A stretch of DNA of 64,000 nucleotides from an uncultured Bradyrhizobium sp. (GTDB lineage: Bacteria > Pseudomonadota > Alphaproteobacteria > Rhizobiales > Xanthobacteraceae): positions 73,852 through 137,851 of the forward strand of contig NZ_CAKZHY010000097.1 in NCBI RefSeq assembly GCF_936928535.1, in the 5' to 3' direction. The notes beneath the pieces are model-generated. The model was not told where the DNA came from, ran no database searches, and worked only from the letters and a program-made list of their open reading frames with translations. Below, in pieces: positions 53,669-62,468 of the stretch. Each line of letters begins with the position of its first letter. The stretch's first letter is position 1. The position numbers were made by a program, and so were the translations under genes.

Positions 53669-54475
53669 ATGAGCGGCGCACGCATGAGCGCGCTTGCGAC
53701 CTTGCGCAGCCAGATCGAACGGATCGAGACGGCGGAGGTCGTGCATCATCAGGACCGCGTCGCGCTCGGTCACGGCGAGGTCGATCGCGCCTTGAAAGGC
53801 GGTCTCGCGCGCGCGGCGATCCACGAGGTGTTTTGCGAAGGGCGCCAGGGCGCGGCCGCGACGGGCTTTGTCACCGGACTTGCGGGCCGCGTCACGGCGC
53901 AGCGGCCGCTGCTGTGGGTGCGGCAGGATTTTTCGGAGATCGAGACCGGCGCGCTGTCGATGAGCGGGCTCACTGAACTCGGCCTCGATCCGCGTCGCGT
54001 GGTGATGGTGCGTGCGGCAGACGTCGAGAGCGCACTGCGCACTTCGGCCGATGCGCTTGCTTGCGATGCGCTCGGCGCCGTCGTGCTCGACCTCTGGGGC
54101 GAGATCAGGCAGTTCGACCTCGTGGCGAGCCGCAAGCTGACGCTGGCCGCGCAAGGCTCGGGCGTCACTGGCTTGTTGTTACGGATGGCGGCACAGCCGC
54201 TGCCCTCGACCGCGGAGACGCGATGGATGCTGCGCGCGGCGCATTCGCCGCCGGGGTCGGCTTCAATGCCTGCGGCGCCTTGGGACGTCTGGGGCGCGCC
54301 GCGCTTTGATGTCGAGCTGTTGCGCAATCGTCATGGCCCGTGCGGCCGGTGGATCATGGAATGGAAGTGTGATGAGTGCCAGTTCAGTGAACCGTCGGCG
54401 TATCCTCAGCCTGTGGCTGCCGCGCCTGCCCATCGACAGGATCCAGCGGTTCTTCAGCAGCGCCGGGCTGGGTAG
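53669..54475 (+). CDS. imuA: ImuA, SOS mutagenesis RecA-like protein
   Basis: 268 residues with a RecA/SulA-like core but no intact Walker A. ImuA works with ImuB and DnaE2 in translesion synthesis. Motifs such as IHEVFCEG, LLWVRQDFSEIETG and the GRWIMEWKCDE C-terminus match the alphaproteobacterial family. AGGAG precedes the ATG at 53669. The last 34 residues are translated from DNA that also encodes ImuB in another frame, a 104-base overlap. Confidence 0.88.
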   Translation: MSGARMSALATLRSQIERIETAEVVHHQDRVALGHGEVDRALKGGLARAAIHEVFCEGRQGAAATGFVTGLAGRVTAQRPLLWVRQDFSEIETGALSMSGLTELGLDPRRVVMVRAADVESALRTSADALACDALGAVVLDLWGEIRQFDLVASRKLTLAAQGSGVTGLLLRMAAQPLPSTAETRWMLRAAHSPPGSASMPAAPWDVWGAPRFDVELLRNRHGPCGRWIMEWKCDECQFSEPSAYPQPVAAAPAHRQDPAVLQQRRAG

Positions 54476-55964
54476 AACCAATGATCCCAGCATTGTCGTC
54501 ATCAAGGACAGCAATGCATTGGTGATCCATGCGCTGGACGAGGCCGCCGAGCGTTTGGGTCTGTATATCGGCCAGCCGCTCGCGAACGCGCGGGCGATGT
54601 GCCCGGATCTAAAAGTGTTCGACGCCGACGTCGTGGCCGATGCGAAGACGCTGAGCGACATCGCCGACTGGTGCGACCGCTTCACGCCGCTGGTGGCGCT
54701 CGATGCGCCGCATGGACTGTTCCTGGATATCACCGGCTGCGCACATCTGTTCGGCGGCGAGGCTGCGCTGCTAAAGACGCTGGTCCAGGCGCTGGCGCGC
54801 CAGGGCTTTGCCGTCAGCGCGGCGATCGCCGGTACCTCGGTCTGCGCACGCACGCTGACGCGGCAGGCCACGGGCAGCATCGTTGCCGATGGCGGGGAGG
54901 CGGCGGCGATCGACCGGTTTCCGGTGTCCGCGCTCGGCGCGGACGAGACGATCACCAACGGGCTGCGCCGTGCCGGGCTGAAGACCATCGGCGATGTCGC
55001 CTCGCGCACCCCGAGCGAAATCACGGCGCGGTTCGGCGCGCGGTTCTCCACGTTGCTCGCGCATGCGCTGGGGCAGGGCGATGTGCCGATCAATCCGCGC
55101 AAGCCGCTGCCCGATTACATCGTGGAGAAACGTTTTGCCGAGCCGATTGCGACCGACACCATGATCGCGATGACGCTGTCGCGGCTCGCGGATACGTTGA
55201 TCGCGTCCATGGAGAAGCAGGGCAAAGGCGCACGGCGGCTGGAGGCATCGTTTTTCCGCACCGACGGCGTGGTGCGCGCGATCATGGTCGAGACCGGACG
55301 TCCGGTGACGCAGAGCGCCGTGATTGATCGCCTGTTCCGCGAACGTCTCGAGGCGCTCGCCGATCCGCTCGATCCCGGCTTCGGTTTCGACATGGTGCGG
55401 TTGTCAGCGAGCCGCACCGAGATCGTGGTGCAGGAGCAGCGCGATCTCGATGCCCATGTCCATGACAATGACGAGCTTGCCGCGCTGATCGACCGTATCG
55501 CCGCGCGCATCGGCGGAAAGCGCGTCATCGTGCATCTGCCGCAGGACACGCACATCCCCGAGCAGGCCGTGCTGGCCGCGCCCGCCCAGCATCATCTCAC
55601 TGCTTCTATGCAAGCCGAGTGGCCTGCGCGTGCCGAAAGCGAGCCGCCGCTGCGTCCCCTCAGGCTGTTCGACCAACCGGAGCCGGTCACCGTGCCGTTT
55701 GCGACCGTGCCTGACGGTCCGCCGCATCAATTCACCTGGCGGCGGGCGAAACATGCGGTGGTGCGGGTGGAAGGGCCCGAGCGCATCGCCATGGAATGGT
55801 GGCGCCAGGACGGCAAGCAGCTGACGCGGGATTATTTCCGCATCGAGGATGCCGAGGGCCTGCGCTTCTGGATTTTTCGCGACGGTCTTTATGAAGGAGA
55901 GGTGTTCGACGCCGACGGCAAGTCTGCTCCGCCTCGCTGGTACGTGCACGGTCTCTTCGCATGA
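54372..55964 (+). CDS. imuB: ImuB, Y-family polymerase-like mutasome adaptor
   Basis: 530 residues of the Y-family DNA polymerase fold (palm, fingers, thumb in about 20-330, little-finger-like part to about 400), without the full set of catalytic acidic residues, as expected for ImuB. The N-terminus is RRRILSLWLPRLPIDRI. A variable C-terminal region links to the beta clamp and DnaE2. The start at 54372 overlaps imuA by 104 bases; the stop overlaps the dnaE2 ATG by four bases. Confidence 0.9.
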   Translation: MSASSVNRRRILSLWLPRLPIDRIQRFFSSAGLGRTNDPSIVVIKDSNALVIHALDEAAERLGLYIGQPLANARAMCPDLKVFDADVVADAKTLSDIADWCDRFTPLVALDAPHGLFLDITGCAHLFGGEAALLKTLVQALARQGFAVSAAIAGTSVCARTLTRQATGSIVADGGEAAAIDRFPVSALGADETITNGLRRAGLKTIGDVASRTPSEITARFGARFSTLLAHALGQGDVPINPRKPLPDYIVEKRFAEPIATDTMIAMTLSRLADTLIASMEKQGKGARRLEASFFRTDGVVRAIMVETGRPVTQSAVIDRLFRERLEALADPLDPGFGFDMVRLSASRTEIVVQEQRDLDAHVHDNDELAALIDRIAARIGGKRVIVHLPQDTHIPEQAVLAAPAQHHLTASMQAEWPARAESEPPLRPLRLFDQPEPVTVPFATVPDGPPHQFTWRRAKHAVVRVEGPERIAMEWWRQDGKQLTRDYFRIEDAEGLRFWIFRDGLYEGEVFDADGKSAPPRWYVHGLFA

Positions 55965-58900
55965 ACACGCCTGCCTATGCCGAGATCGGCATCACCACCA
56001 ATTTCTCCTTCCTGCGCGGCGGCTCCGATCCGCGCGCCTATGTGCATCAGGCCAGCAAGCTTGGCATTCCCGTGATCGGGATTGCAGATCACAACACGCT
56101 GGCCGGCGTGGTACGGGCCTGGAATGAGCTCGACAATGACAAGGTGCTGCACAAGCCGAAACTCCTGATCGGCACGCGCATCGTCTTCACCGACGGCACG
56201 CCCGATATCTTCGTCTATCCGCGCGACCGTGCCGCCTATGGCCGGCTGTGCCAGCTTCTCACCCGGGGCAAGCGCGGCGACGACATCACGCGGATCGAGA
56301 AGGGCGAGTGCCATCTCAGCTTTGGCGATCTCTTGGAGTTTGCGGAAGGCCAGCTTCTGGTCCTGACGCTGCCGCATCGGTTTGATGATGCGCAGGCGCT
56401 GGAGGTGCTTTCAAAACTCAAGGCAAGCCGCGCCGACGGCGTGTGGCTGGCGGCGAGCCTGATCTATCGCGGCGACGATCGCCGCCGCCTGGCGCGGCTC
56501 GGTGATCTCGCCGCAAAAGCAAAAGTGCCGCTGCTCGCGACCAACGAGGTGCTCTATCACGATCCCGGCCGGCGTCCCCTCCAGGACGTGCTCACCTGTA
56601 TCAGAGAAAAGACCACGATCGAGGCAGTCGGGCGCAGGCTGGAAGCCAATGCCGAGCGCTTTCTGAAGACGCCCCGCGAGATGGCCCGGCTGTTCCGCGA
56701 TGTCCCCGAGGCGATCGCGGAGACCATGCGTTTTGCGGATCGCATCGACTTCACGCTCGACCAGCTCAAGTACCAATATCCTGATGAGCCGGTGCCGCCG
56801 GGCAAGACCGCGCAGGGACATCTGGAGGACCTGACCTGGGCGGGTGTCGATAAATATTTTGACGGCAAGATCGACGACAAGCTGCGCGCGACGCTCAAGA
56901 AAGAACTCGCGCTAATCGCTGAGCTGAAATACGCGCATTACTTCCTCACCGTGCACGACATCGTCCATTATGCGCGCAGCCAGAACATTCTGTGCCAGGG
57001 GCGGGGATCGGCGGCGAATTCGGCAGTGTGTTATGTGCTCGGCATCACCTCCGTCGACCCGACCAAGGTCGACCTGCTGTTCGAGCGCTTCATCTCCAAG
57101 GAGCGGCTGGAGCCGCCTGACATCGACGTCGATTTCGAGCATTCTCGGCGCGAGGAGGTGATGCAATATGTCTATCGGCGCTACGGCCGCCACCGCGCCG
57201 CGATCATCGCCACCATCATCCATTACCGTCCGCGCAGCGCCATCCGCGACGTCGGCAAGGCGCTCGGCCTGACCGAGGACGTCACCGCCGCGCTCGCCGA
57301 CACCGTCTGGGGCAGCTGGGGCAAGGGCCTCAACGACATGCAGGTCCGGCAGGCCGGGCTCGATCCGCAAAATCCCATGATCAACCTTGCGGTCGAGCTT
57401 GCGACCGAGCTGATCGAATTCCCGCGCCATCTGTCCCAGCATGTCGGCGGCTATGTGCTGACCCAGGACCGGCTCGACACCTATGTGCCGATCGGCAATG
57501 CCGCGATGGACGACCGTACCTTCATCGAATGGGACAAGGACGACGTCGATGCGCTCAACATGATGAAGGTCGACGTGCTCGCGCTGGGCATGCTGACCTG
57601 CATCAGGAAGTGCTTTGATCTGATCGATCAGCACAAGGGTGAGCGTTTCGTGCTGGCGAGCGTCCCACAGGACGATCCTAAGGTTTACGACATGCTGTGC
57701 GCCGGCGAGTCGCTCGGCGTGTTCCAGGTCGAGAGCCGCGCCCAGATGAACATGCTGCCGCGCCTGAAGCCGCGAACCTTCTACGATCTCGTCATCGAAG
57801 TCGCGATCGTGCGTCCCGGGCCGATCCAGGGCGACATGGTGCATCCATATCTGCGCCGGCGGAACGGTCTGGAAAAGGTGAGCTATCCGTCTCCGTCGCC
57901 GGATCATGGCGACAAGGACGAACTCTACAACGTGCTGCACAAAACGATGGGTGTGCCCCTGTTCCAGGAGCAGGCGATGCGCATCGCGATCGAGGCGGCG
58001 AAATTCACCTCCGAGGAAGCCAATGGCCTGCGCCGCTCGATGGCGACCTTCCGCAATGTCGGCACCATCGGCCAGTACGAGGAGAAGCTGATCGGCAACA
58101 TGGTCGCGCGCGGCTATGATCCGAATTTCGCCAGAAGCTGCTTTGATCAGATCAAGGGCTTTGGCTCCTACGGTTTTCCGGAGAGCCACGCAGCGAGCTT
58201 CGCGCAGCTCGTCTATATCTCCTCATGGCTGAAATACCATCATCCTGATGCCTTCTGCTGCGGCCTCCTGAACTCGCAGCCGATGGGCTTTTACGCGCCG
58301 GCGCAGATCGTCGGTGACGCCCGCAAGAACGATGTCGAGGTTCGCGAGATCGACGTGTCCTATAGTTTTGGGCAAAACACGTTGGAGAATGCTGACAAAA
58401 GATATTGCGCCGTACGTCTCGGCTTCCGCCAGATCGACGGCTTCCATTGGCTCGATCCGGATGAAGAAAGGCTCAAAACCATCCAGTCGTCATTCCGGGG
58501 CGCGCGCAGCGCGAGCCCGGAATCCATCGGGCCGCATACGCCTGGTGGAATGGATTCCGGGTTCGACGCTGACGCGTCGCCCCGGAATAACAAGAAAAAA
58601 GAAGACTGGGCCGACCGCATCATCGCCGCGCGCAACCGCCGCCCCTTCACCTCGCTCGAAGATTTTGCCCGCGACACCGGCCTGCCCAAGCGCGCATTGA
58701 TCCTGCTCGCCGATGCCGATGCGTTCCGCTCGCTTGGGCTCGACCGCCGCGAGGCGCTGTGGCAGGTGCGGCGGCTGCCTGACGACGTAGCGCTGCCGCT
58801 GTTCGAAGCGGCGACCGCGCGCGAGCAGCCGGACGAGCAGGCCAAGCCGTTGCCTGAGATGCCGCGTCCCGAGCAGGTCGTCGCCGACTACCAGACCATC

Positions 58901-59416
58901 CGGCTATCGCTGAAGGGCCACCCGATGGAGTTCCTGCGCGAGATGTTTTCGCGCGAACGCATCGTCGCCTGCAAGGAGATCAGCCACGAGAACGAGAGGC
59001 GCCGCGTCCGCTGCGCCGGTGTGGTGCTGGTGCGGCAGCGGCCGGGCAGCGCCAGCGGCGTGGTGTTCATGACGCTGGAGGACGAAACCGGCATCGCCAA
59101 TGTCGTGGTGTGGCCCAAGGTCATGGAGCAGTACCGCAAGGAAGTGATGGGCGCGCGCCTCATCGAGGTGCAGGGCTACATCCAGAGCAGCCCAGAGAAG
59201 GTGACGCATCTGATCGCGCAGCGCATGATCGACCGATCGCACGATCTGGTCGGCCTCGCCAACGATGCCCTGAGCCGCAAGCCCCCGGTGCCATCTGGCG
59301 CGACAGTCGTCGAGCCGCTCAACGAAGATCGCCGCGCGCTTGCGGACATGCCCGCGCAAAAGATCCGTCACCCCCGCAACGTCCGCATCCTGCCGCCCTC
59401 GCGGGATTTCCATTGA
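55961..59416 (+). CDS. dnaE2: DnaE2, error-prone DNA polymerase III alpha subunit
   Basis: 1151 residues, longer than the roughly 1,030-1,100 usual for DnaE2. An N-terminal PHP domain opens IGITTNFSFLRGGSDP; the polymerase palm has the catalytic aspartates in PPDIDVDFEHSRREEV; the helix-hairpin-helix and OB-type nucleic-acid binding regions follow. It is the polymerase of the ImuA-ImuB-DnaE2 mutasome. A dispersed palindromic repeat is inserted in frame at about residues 843-877 (see repeat feature) in the region before LEDFARDTGLPKRAL. The reading frame is otherwise intact. It is last in the SOS operon. Confidence 0.95.
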   Translation: MNTPAYAEIGITTNFSFLRGGSDPRAYVHQASKLGIPVIGIADHNTLAGVVRAWNELDNDKVLHKPKLLIGTRIVFTDGTPDIFVYPRDRAAYGRLCQLLTRGKRGDDITRIEKGECHLSFGDLLEFAEGQLLVLTLPHRFDDAQALEVLSKLKASRADGVWLAASLIYRGDDRRRLARLGDLAAKAKVPLLATNEVLYHDPGRRPLQDVLTCIREKTTIEAVGRRLEANAERFLKTPREMARLFRDVPEAIAETMRFADRIDFTLDQLKYQYPDEPVPPGKTAQGHLEDLTWAGVDKYFDGKIDDKLRATLKKELALIAELKYAHYFLTVHDIVHYARSQNILCQGRGSAANSAVCYVLGITSVDPTKVDLLFERFISKERLEPPDIDVDFEHSRREEVMQYVYRRYGRHRAAIIATIIHYRPRSAIRDVGKALGLTEDVTAALADTVWGSWGKGLNDMQVRQAGLDPQNPMINLAVELATELIEFPRHLSQHVGGYVLTQDRLDTYVPIGNAAMDDRTFIEWDKDDVDALNMMKVDVLALGMLTCIRKCFDLIDQHKGERFVLASVPQDDPKVYDMLCAGESLGVFQVESRAQMNMLPRLKPRTFYDLVIEVAIVRPGPIQGDMVHPYLRRRNGLEKVSYPSPSPDHGDKDELYNVLHKTMGVPLFQEQAMRIAIEAAKFTSEEANGLRRSMATFRNVGTIGQYEEKLIGNMVARGYDPNFARSCFDQIKGFGSYGFPESHAASFAQLVYISSWLKYHHPDAFCCGLLNSQPMGFYAPAQIVGDARKNDVEVREIDVSYSFGQNTLENADKRYCAVRLGFRQIDGFHWLDPDEERLKTIQSSFRGARSASPESIGPHTPGGMDSGFDADASPRNNKKKEDWADRIIAARNRRPFTSLEDFARDTGLPKRALILLADADAFRSLGLDRREALWQVRRLPDDVALPLFEAATAREQPDEQAKPLPEMPRPEQVVADYQTIRLSLKGHPMEFLREMFSRERIVACKEISHENERRRVRCAGVVLVRQRPGSASGVVFMTLEDETGIANVVVWPKVMEQYRKEVMGARLIEVQGYIQSSPEKVTHLIAQRMIDRSHDLVGLANDALSRKPPVPSGATVVEPLNEDRRALADMPAQKIRHPRNVRILPPSRDFH
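58488..58592. repeat. Palindromic dispersed element inserted in frame in dnaE2
   Basis: About 105 bases (35 codons), with arms GTCATTCCGGGGCGCGCGC and GCGTCGCCCCGGAATAAC and an inner pair CCCGGAATCCATC / AATGGATTCCGGG. This is a well-formed copy of a palindrome frequent between Bradyrhizobium genes, here within a coding sequence. Length divisible by three keeps the frame. The encoded segment is RGARSASPESIG...GFDADASPR, low in hydrophobic residues, as for a surface loop. Confidence 0.85.
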
Positions 59417-59420
59417 GATT

Positions 59421-59453
59421 GTGAGCGCAGTCTCTTGCTGCGCTCGCAATGAC
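59421..59453 (+). terminator. Hairpin repeat after dnaE2, possible terminator
   Basis: Stem GAGCGCAG / CTGCGCTC with a seven-base loop, 6 bases after the stop. It resembles the end of another dispersed repeat (GCTCGCAATGACG). No T run follows, so termination is uncertain. Confidence 0.45.
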
Positions 59454-59489
59454 GAGTTTGTTGAAGCGATCGCGCGCCACATTCTCGGT

Positions 59490-59593
59490 GTCATACCCCG
59501 CGAAAGCGGGGTATCCAGTACGCTTGAGGCTTCTCGGCTCTAGCCGAGCCGTCTCTGGAATACTGGATCGCCCGATCAAGTCGGGCGATGACA
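59490..59593. repeat. Dispersed palindromic repeat, copy A
   Basis: Begins GTCATACCCCGCGAAAGCGGGG, then TATCCAGTACG, and ends TACTGGATCGCCCG ... GGGCGATGACA. Inner hairpins CCCCGCGAAAGCGGGG and CTCGGCTCTAGCCGAG. A close copy is at 60450-60552. Confidence 0.85.
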
Positions 59594-59606
59594 GTGTGCC
59601 CCACGA

Positions 59607-60377
59607 CTAAAAATTCACCCGGTTCGAGATCGCCCCGTCCACGACGAGGTTCGAGCCCGTGGTGAACCCCGATACCGGGCTTGCCAGAAACACCGCGGCG
59701 TTCGCGATCTCCTGCGGCGTTGCCATGCGCCCGGTCGGATTGCGTTTCATTGCGTCGTTGTAACGCTCGGGCATGTTCTTTTCGATCATGTTCCAGACGC
59801 CGCCCCTGAAATAGACGGTGCCGGGCGACACGACATTCACGCGGATCTTCTTCTTGGCGTATTGCCGCGCCAGGCCCTTGGCCATATGGATCAGCGCCGC
59901 CTTGATCGGGCCGTAGGAGCTGGCGAGATCGGCCTGCGCCGCCGAGATCGAGGAGATGATCACGAAGGCGGCATCGCCGCTTCTCTCGCCGCTGGCTTCG
60001 AGGAACGGGCGTGCCGCGTCGAACGCATGCACGGCGCCGAGCACGTCGAGCCGGAAATTCTGCTCCCATGATGCGGGATCATGGCCTTGCGCCATCGCGC
60101 CCGCATTGGCGAACAGCAGGTCGATGCCGCCGAGCTCCCTGGCCGCGCCCTCGACCCACGCCTTCAGCGCGGCGCCGTCGGTGACGTCGACCGTGCCGCC
60201 GGTGGCATTGATGCCGCTCGCCTTCAATTCAGCAACGGTGGCCGCGACCTGCTCCGCATTGCGCGCGCACACCGCGACATTGCTGCCTTCACCGGCCAGC
60301 GTTGCAGCAATCGCCCGCCCGATGCCGCGCGTGCCGCCGAGCACGACGGCGTTCTTTCCTTTGAGACCGAGATCCAT
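59607..60377 (-). CDS. SDR family oxidoreductase
   Basis: 256-residue classical short-chain dehydrogenase. Cofactor motif GGTRGIGRA near residues 14-22 and NAG at about 92; catalytic Ser in IISSISAAQ and Tyr/Lys in SYGPIKAAL. Length and motifs are normal. The substrate is unknown. It lies between two copies of the same dispersed repeat, with one on each side. Confidence 0.92.
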   Translation of the reverse strand: MDLGLKGKNAVVLGGTRGIGRAIAATLAGEGSNVAVCARNAEQVAATVAELKASGINATGGTVDVTDGAALKAWVEGAARELGGIDLLFANAGAMAQGHDPASWEQNFRLDVLGAVHAFDAARPFLEASGERSGDAAFVIISSISAAQADLASSYGPIKAALIHMAKGLARQYAKKKIRVNVVSPGTVYFRGGVWNMIEKNMPERYNDAMKRNPTGRMATPQEIANAAVFLASPVSGFTTGSNLVVDGAISNRVNF

Positions 60378-60449
60378 TGGTTGGTTTTCCTTATTGTTGG
60401 TCGTGCAGAGCTTAGTTGTTTAAGCGAAGATGTCGATTTCGTTCTCGTC

Positions 60450-60552
60450 GTCATACCCCGCGAAGGCGGGGTATCCAGTACGCCGCGGCCTCTCGGTTCA
60501 ATCACGACCGCTTCTGGAATACTGGATCATCCGCCTTCGCGGGTGATGACAC
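60450..60552. repeat. Dispersed palindromic repeat, copy B
   Basis: Begins GTCATACCCCGCGAAGGCGGGG and TATCCAGTACG as in copy A, and ends TACTGGATCATCCGCC...GTGATGAC. The centre differs from copy A. It is in the spacer upstream of the SDR gene. Confidence 0.85.
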
Positions 60553-60578
60553 CGTGTAAGATGGCCGAGAACACCCCC

Positions 60579-60866
60579 TCACTCCGGCGAAGCCCCCACC
60601 GGTGGGCCGCCGGGCGGACGGTGCAGGAAGGTCAGCGATGCGTAGGCGCCGACCCAGGAGCCGATTGCGGCGAAGGCCACATAGACGGCGTTCTCGGTGT
60701 AGCTGATCACGGCATAGGACGAGAGCAGATACCAGATCGCGCTCCAACTGGCCGCCGGCACGCGCTTGCGTGCGACGACGGCCGACGTAAACATCACATA
60801 GACTGCGTCGGTGGCGGCTGTTGCGACCAACACGGCGCCTGCGGTGAGGGGATCGATGGCGGCCAT
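60579..60866 (-). CDS. Small three-helix membrane protein
   Basis: 95 residues with three hydrophobic helices (about 7-28, 41-57 and 60-80) and a Pro-rich tail. No family is recognised, though similar short proteins occur in related genomes. It reads away from the CoA-transferase gene, whose start is 57 bases from its own. Confidence 0.7.
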   Translation of the reverse strand: MAAIDPLTAGAVLVATAATDAVYVMFTSAVVARKRVPAASWSAIWYLLSSYAVISYTENAVYVAFAAIGSWVGAYASLTFLHRPPGGPPVGASPE

Positions 60867-60922
60867 TGCAATCCTTTCCGTGCTATCAGGATGGTCGTGA
60901 AACTAATGGGAGAGAAGAGGCC

Positions 60923-62317
60923 ATGCAAAGCCCCGCCGACATCCTCAAGGGCATCTGGACCTCCGCCGGTGGCGGTGTGGCCGCGCTCGCGCGCGTCCAT
61001 CTGACCGGCGAGGAGCCGCAGATCCCGTCCTCATTCCGTGTTGCCGTCGCTGGCCAAACGACGATCGCCGCCGCAGGTCTCGCCGCCGCCGAGATCTGGC
61101 GGCTGCGCAGCGGTGAGGCGCAGGAGGTCAGCGTCGACATGCGCCACGCCGTCGTCGAATGCCGCTCCGAGCGCTATCTGCGCCTCGACGACAAGCCCCC
61201 GCCGCCGGCCTGGGATGCCATCGCCGGCGTCTACAAGACCGGCGACGCAAGGTTCGTCCGCTGCCATACAAATTTCCCGCATCACCGCGACGCGGTTTGC
61301 AAGGTGCTTGGCACCGTGCCCGAGCGCGAGAAGGTGCAGGCCGCGCTGATGCAGTGGAGAGGCGAGGATTTCGAGACCGCGGCCTATGCCGCCGGCGGCG
61401 TCGTTGCGCTGAAGCGCTCTTACGACGAATGGCTCGCGCTGCCGCAGGCGCGCGCACTTGCCGAGATGCCGCTGATCTCGATCGAGAAGATCGGTGATGC
61501 GCCGATCAAACCATGGCCTGAAGGCGATCGTCCGCTCGCGGGTCTGCGCGTGCTCGATCTCTCCCGCGTCATTGCCGGACCCGTTGCCGGCCGCACGCTC
61601 GCGGCGCACGGAGCGGATGTGCTGCTGGTTTCGGGGCCGGAGCTGCCGGCCATTCCCTGGCTCACCATCGATACCGGCCGCGGCAAGCTCACCACCTTCA
61701 TCGAGCTGAAGAGCGAGGCAGGCAAGGCGCAGCTGCGCGAATTGCTGAAAGACGCCGACATTTTCTCGCAAGGCTATCGCCCTCGCGCGCTCGCCGCTCT
61801 CGGCTTCTCGCCGGACGAGGTCGCGGAAATCAATCCCGGCATCGTCTACGTCACGTTATCGGCCTATGGTCATTCCGGGCCCTGGGCCGAACGCCGCGGC
61901 TTCGATTCCCTGGTGCAGACCACGACGGGCTTCAACCATGCGGAAGGGAAGGCTGCGGGCATCGATGGTCCGAAGGAATTGCCGGCGCAGATGCTCGACC
62001 ACGCGACCGGCTATTTGATGGCGTTCGGCGCGATGATGGCGAAGGCGCGACAGGCGCGCGAAGGCGGCAGCTGGTACGTGCGCGTGTCGCTGGCGCAGAC
62101 CGGTCGCTGGCTGTGGAATTTGGGCCGGCTCGAAAGCGGTCTCAAGACCCCGGATCTTACGGGCGAGGCTGTACATGCAGCGTTCATGGAAACGGTGGCA
62201 TCTGGCTTCGGCACGTTGCAGGCGGTGCGCCATTCGGCGGTGCTGTCGAGCACGCCGGCACAATGGAGCCGTCCGGCGATGCCGCTCGGCAGCCATTCGC
62301 CGCAATGGCCGCAATGA
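60923..62317 (+). CDS. CaiB/BaiF family CoA transferase
   Basis: 464 residues. The class III CoA transferase core is in the second half: LRVLDLSRVIAGPVAGRTLAAHGADVLLV near residue 205, GRGKLTTFIELK, and YVTLSAYGHSGPWAERRGFDSLVQTTTGF. The first 200 residues form a degenerate N-terminal half of the same fold, so the protein looks like a fused or two-domain member. GGAGAGAAGAGG precedes the ATG at 60923. It transfers CoA between carboxylic acids; the substrate is unknown. Confidence 0.88.
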   Translation: MQSPADILKGIWTSAGGGVAALARVHLTGEEPQIPSSFRVAVAGQTTIAAAGLAAAEIWRLRSGEAQEVSVDMRHAVVECRSERYLRLDDKPPPPAWDAIAGVYKTGDARFVRCHTNFPHHRDAVCKVLGTVPEREKVQAALMQWRGEDFETAAYAAGGVVALKRSYDEWLALPQARALAEMPLISIEKIGDAPIKPWPEGDRPLAGLRVLDLSRVIAGPVAGRTLAAHGADVLLVSGPELPAIPWLTIDTGRGKLTTFIELKSEAGKAQLRELLKDADIFSQGYRPRALAALGFSPDEVAEINPGIVYVTLSAYGHSGPWAERRGFDSLVQTTTGFNHAEGKAAGIDGPKELPAQMLDHATGYLMAFGAMMAKARQAREGGSWYVRVSLAQTGRWLWNLGRLESGLKTPDLTGEAVHAAFMETVASGFGTLQAVRHSAVLSSTPAQWSRPAMPLGSHSPQWPQ

Positions 62318-62468
62318 AGCTGACGTGAAGCTGACGTGTCGCAAAATTTTAACGCAAACCGAAGGACGGCCAGCGTTTTTTAGGTTGTTTGAAATCCCAA
62401 ATCGGCACTATTAGCGCGACCGATGAGGCAGTCGTCTGCCGAGATCGTCGCAGACCAGACCGGGCCCT

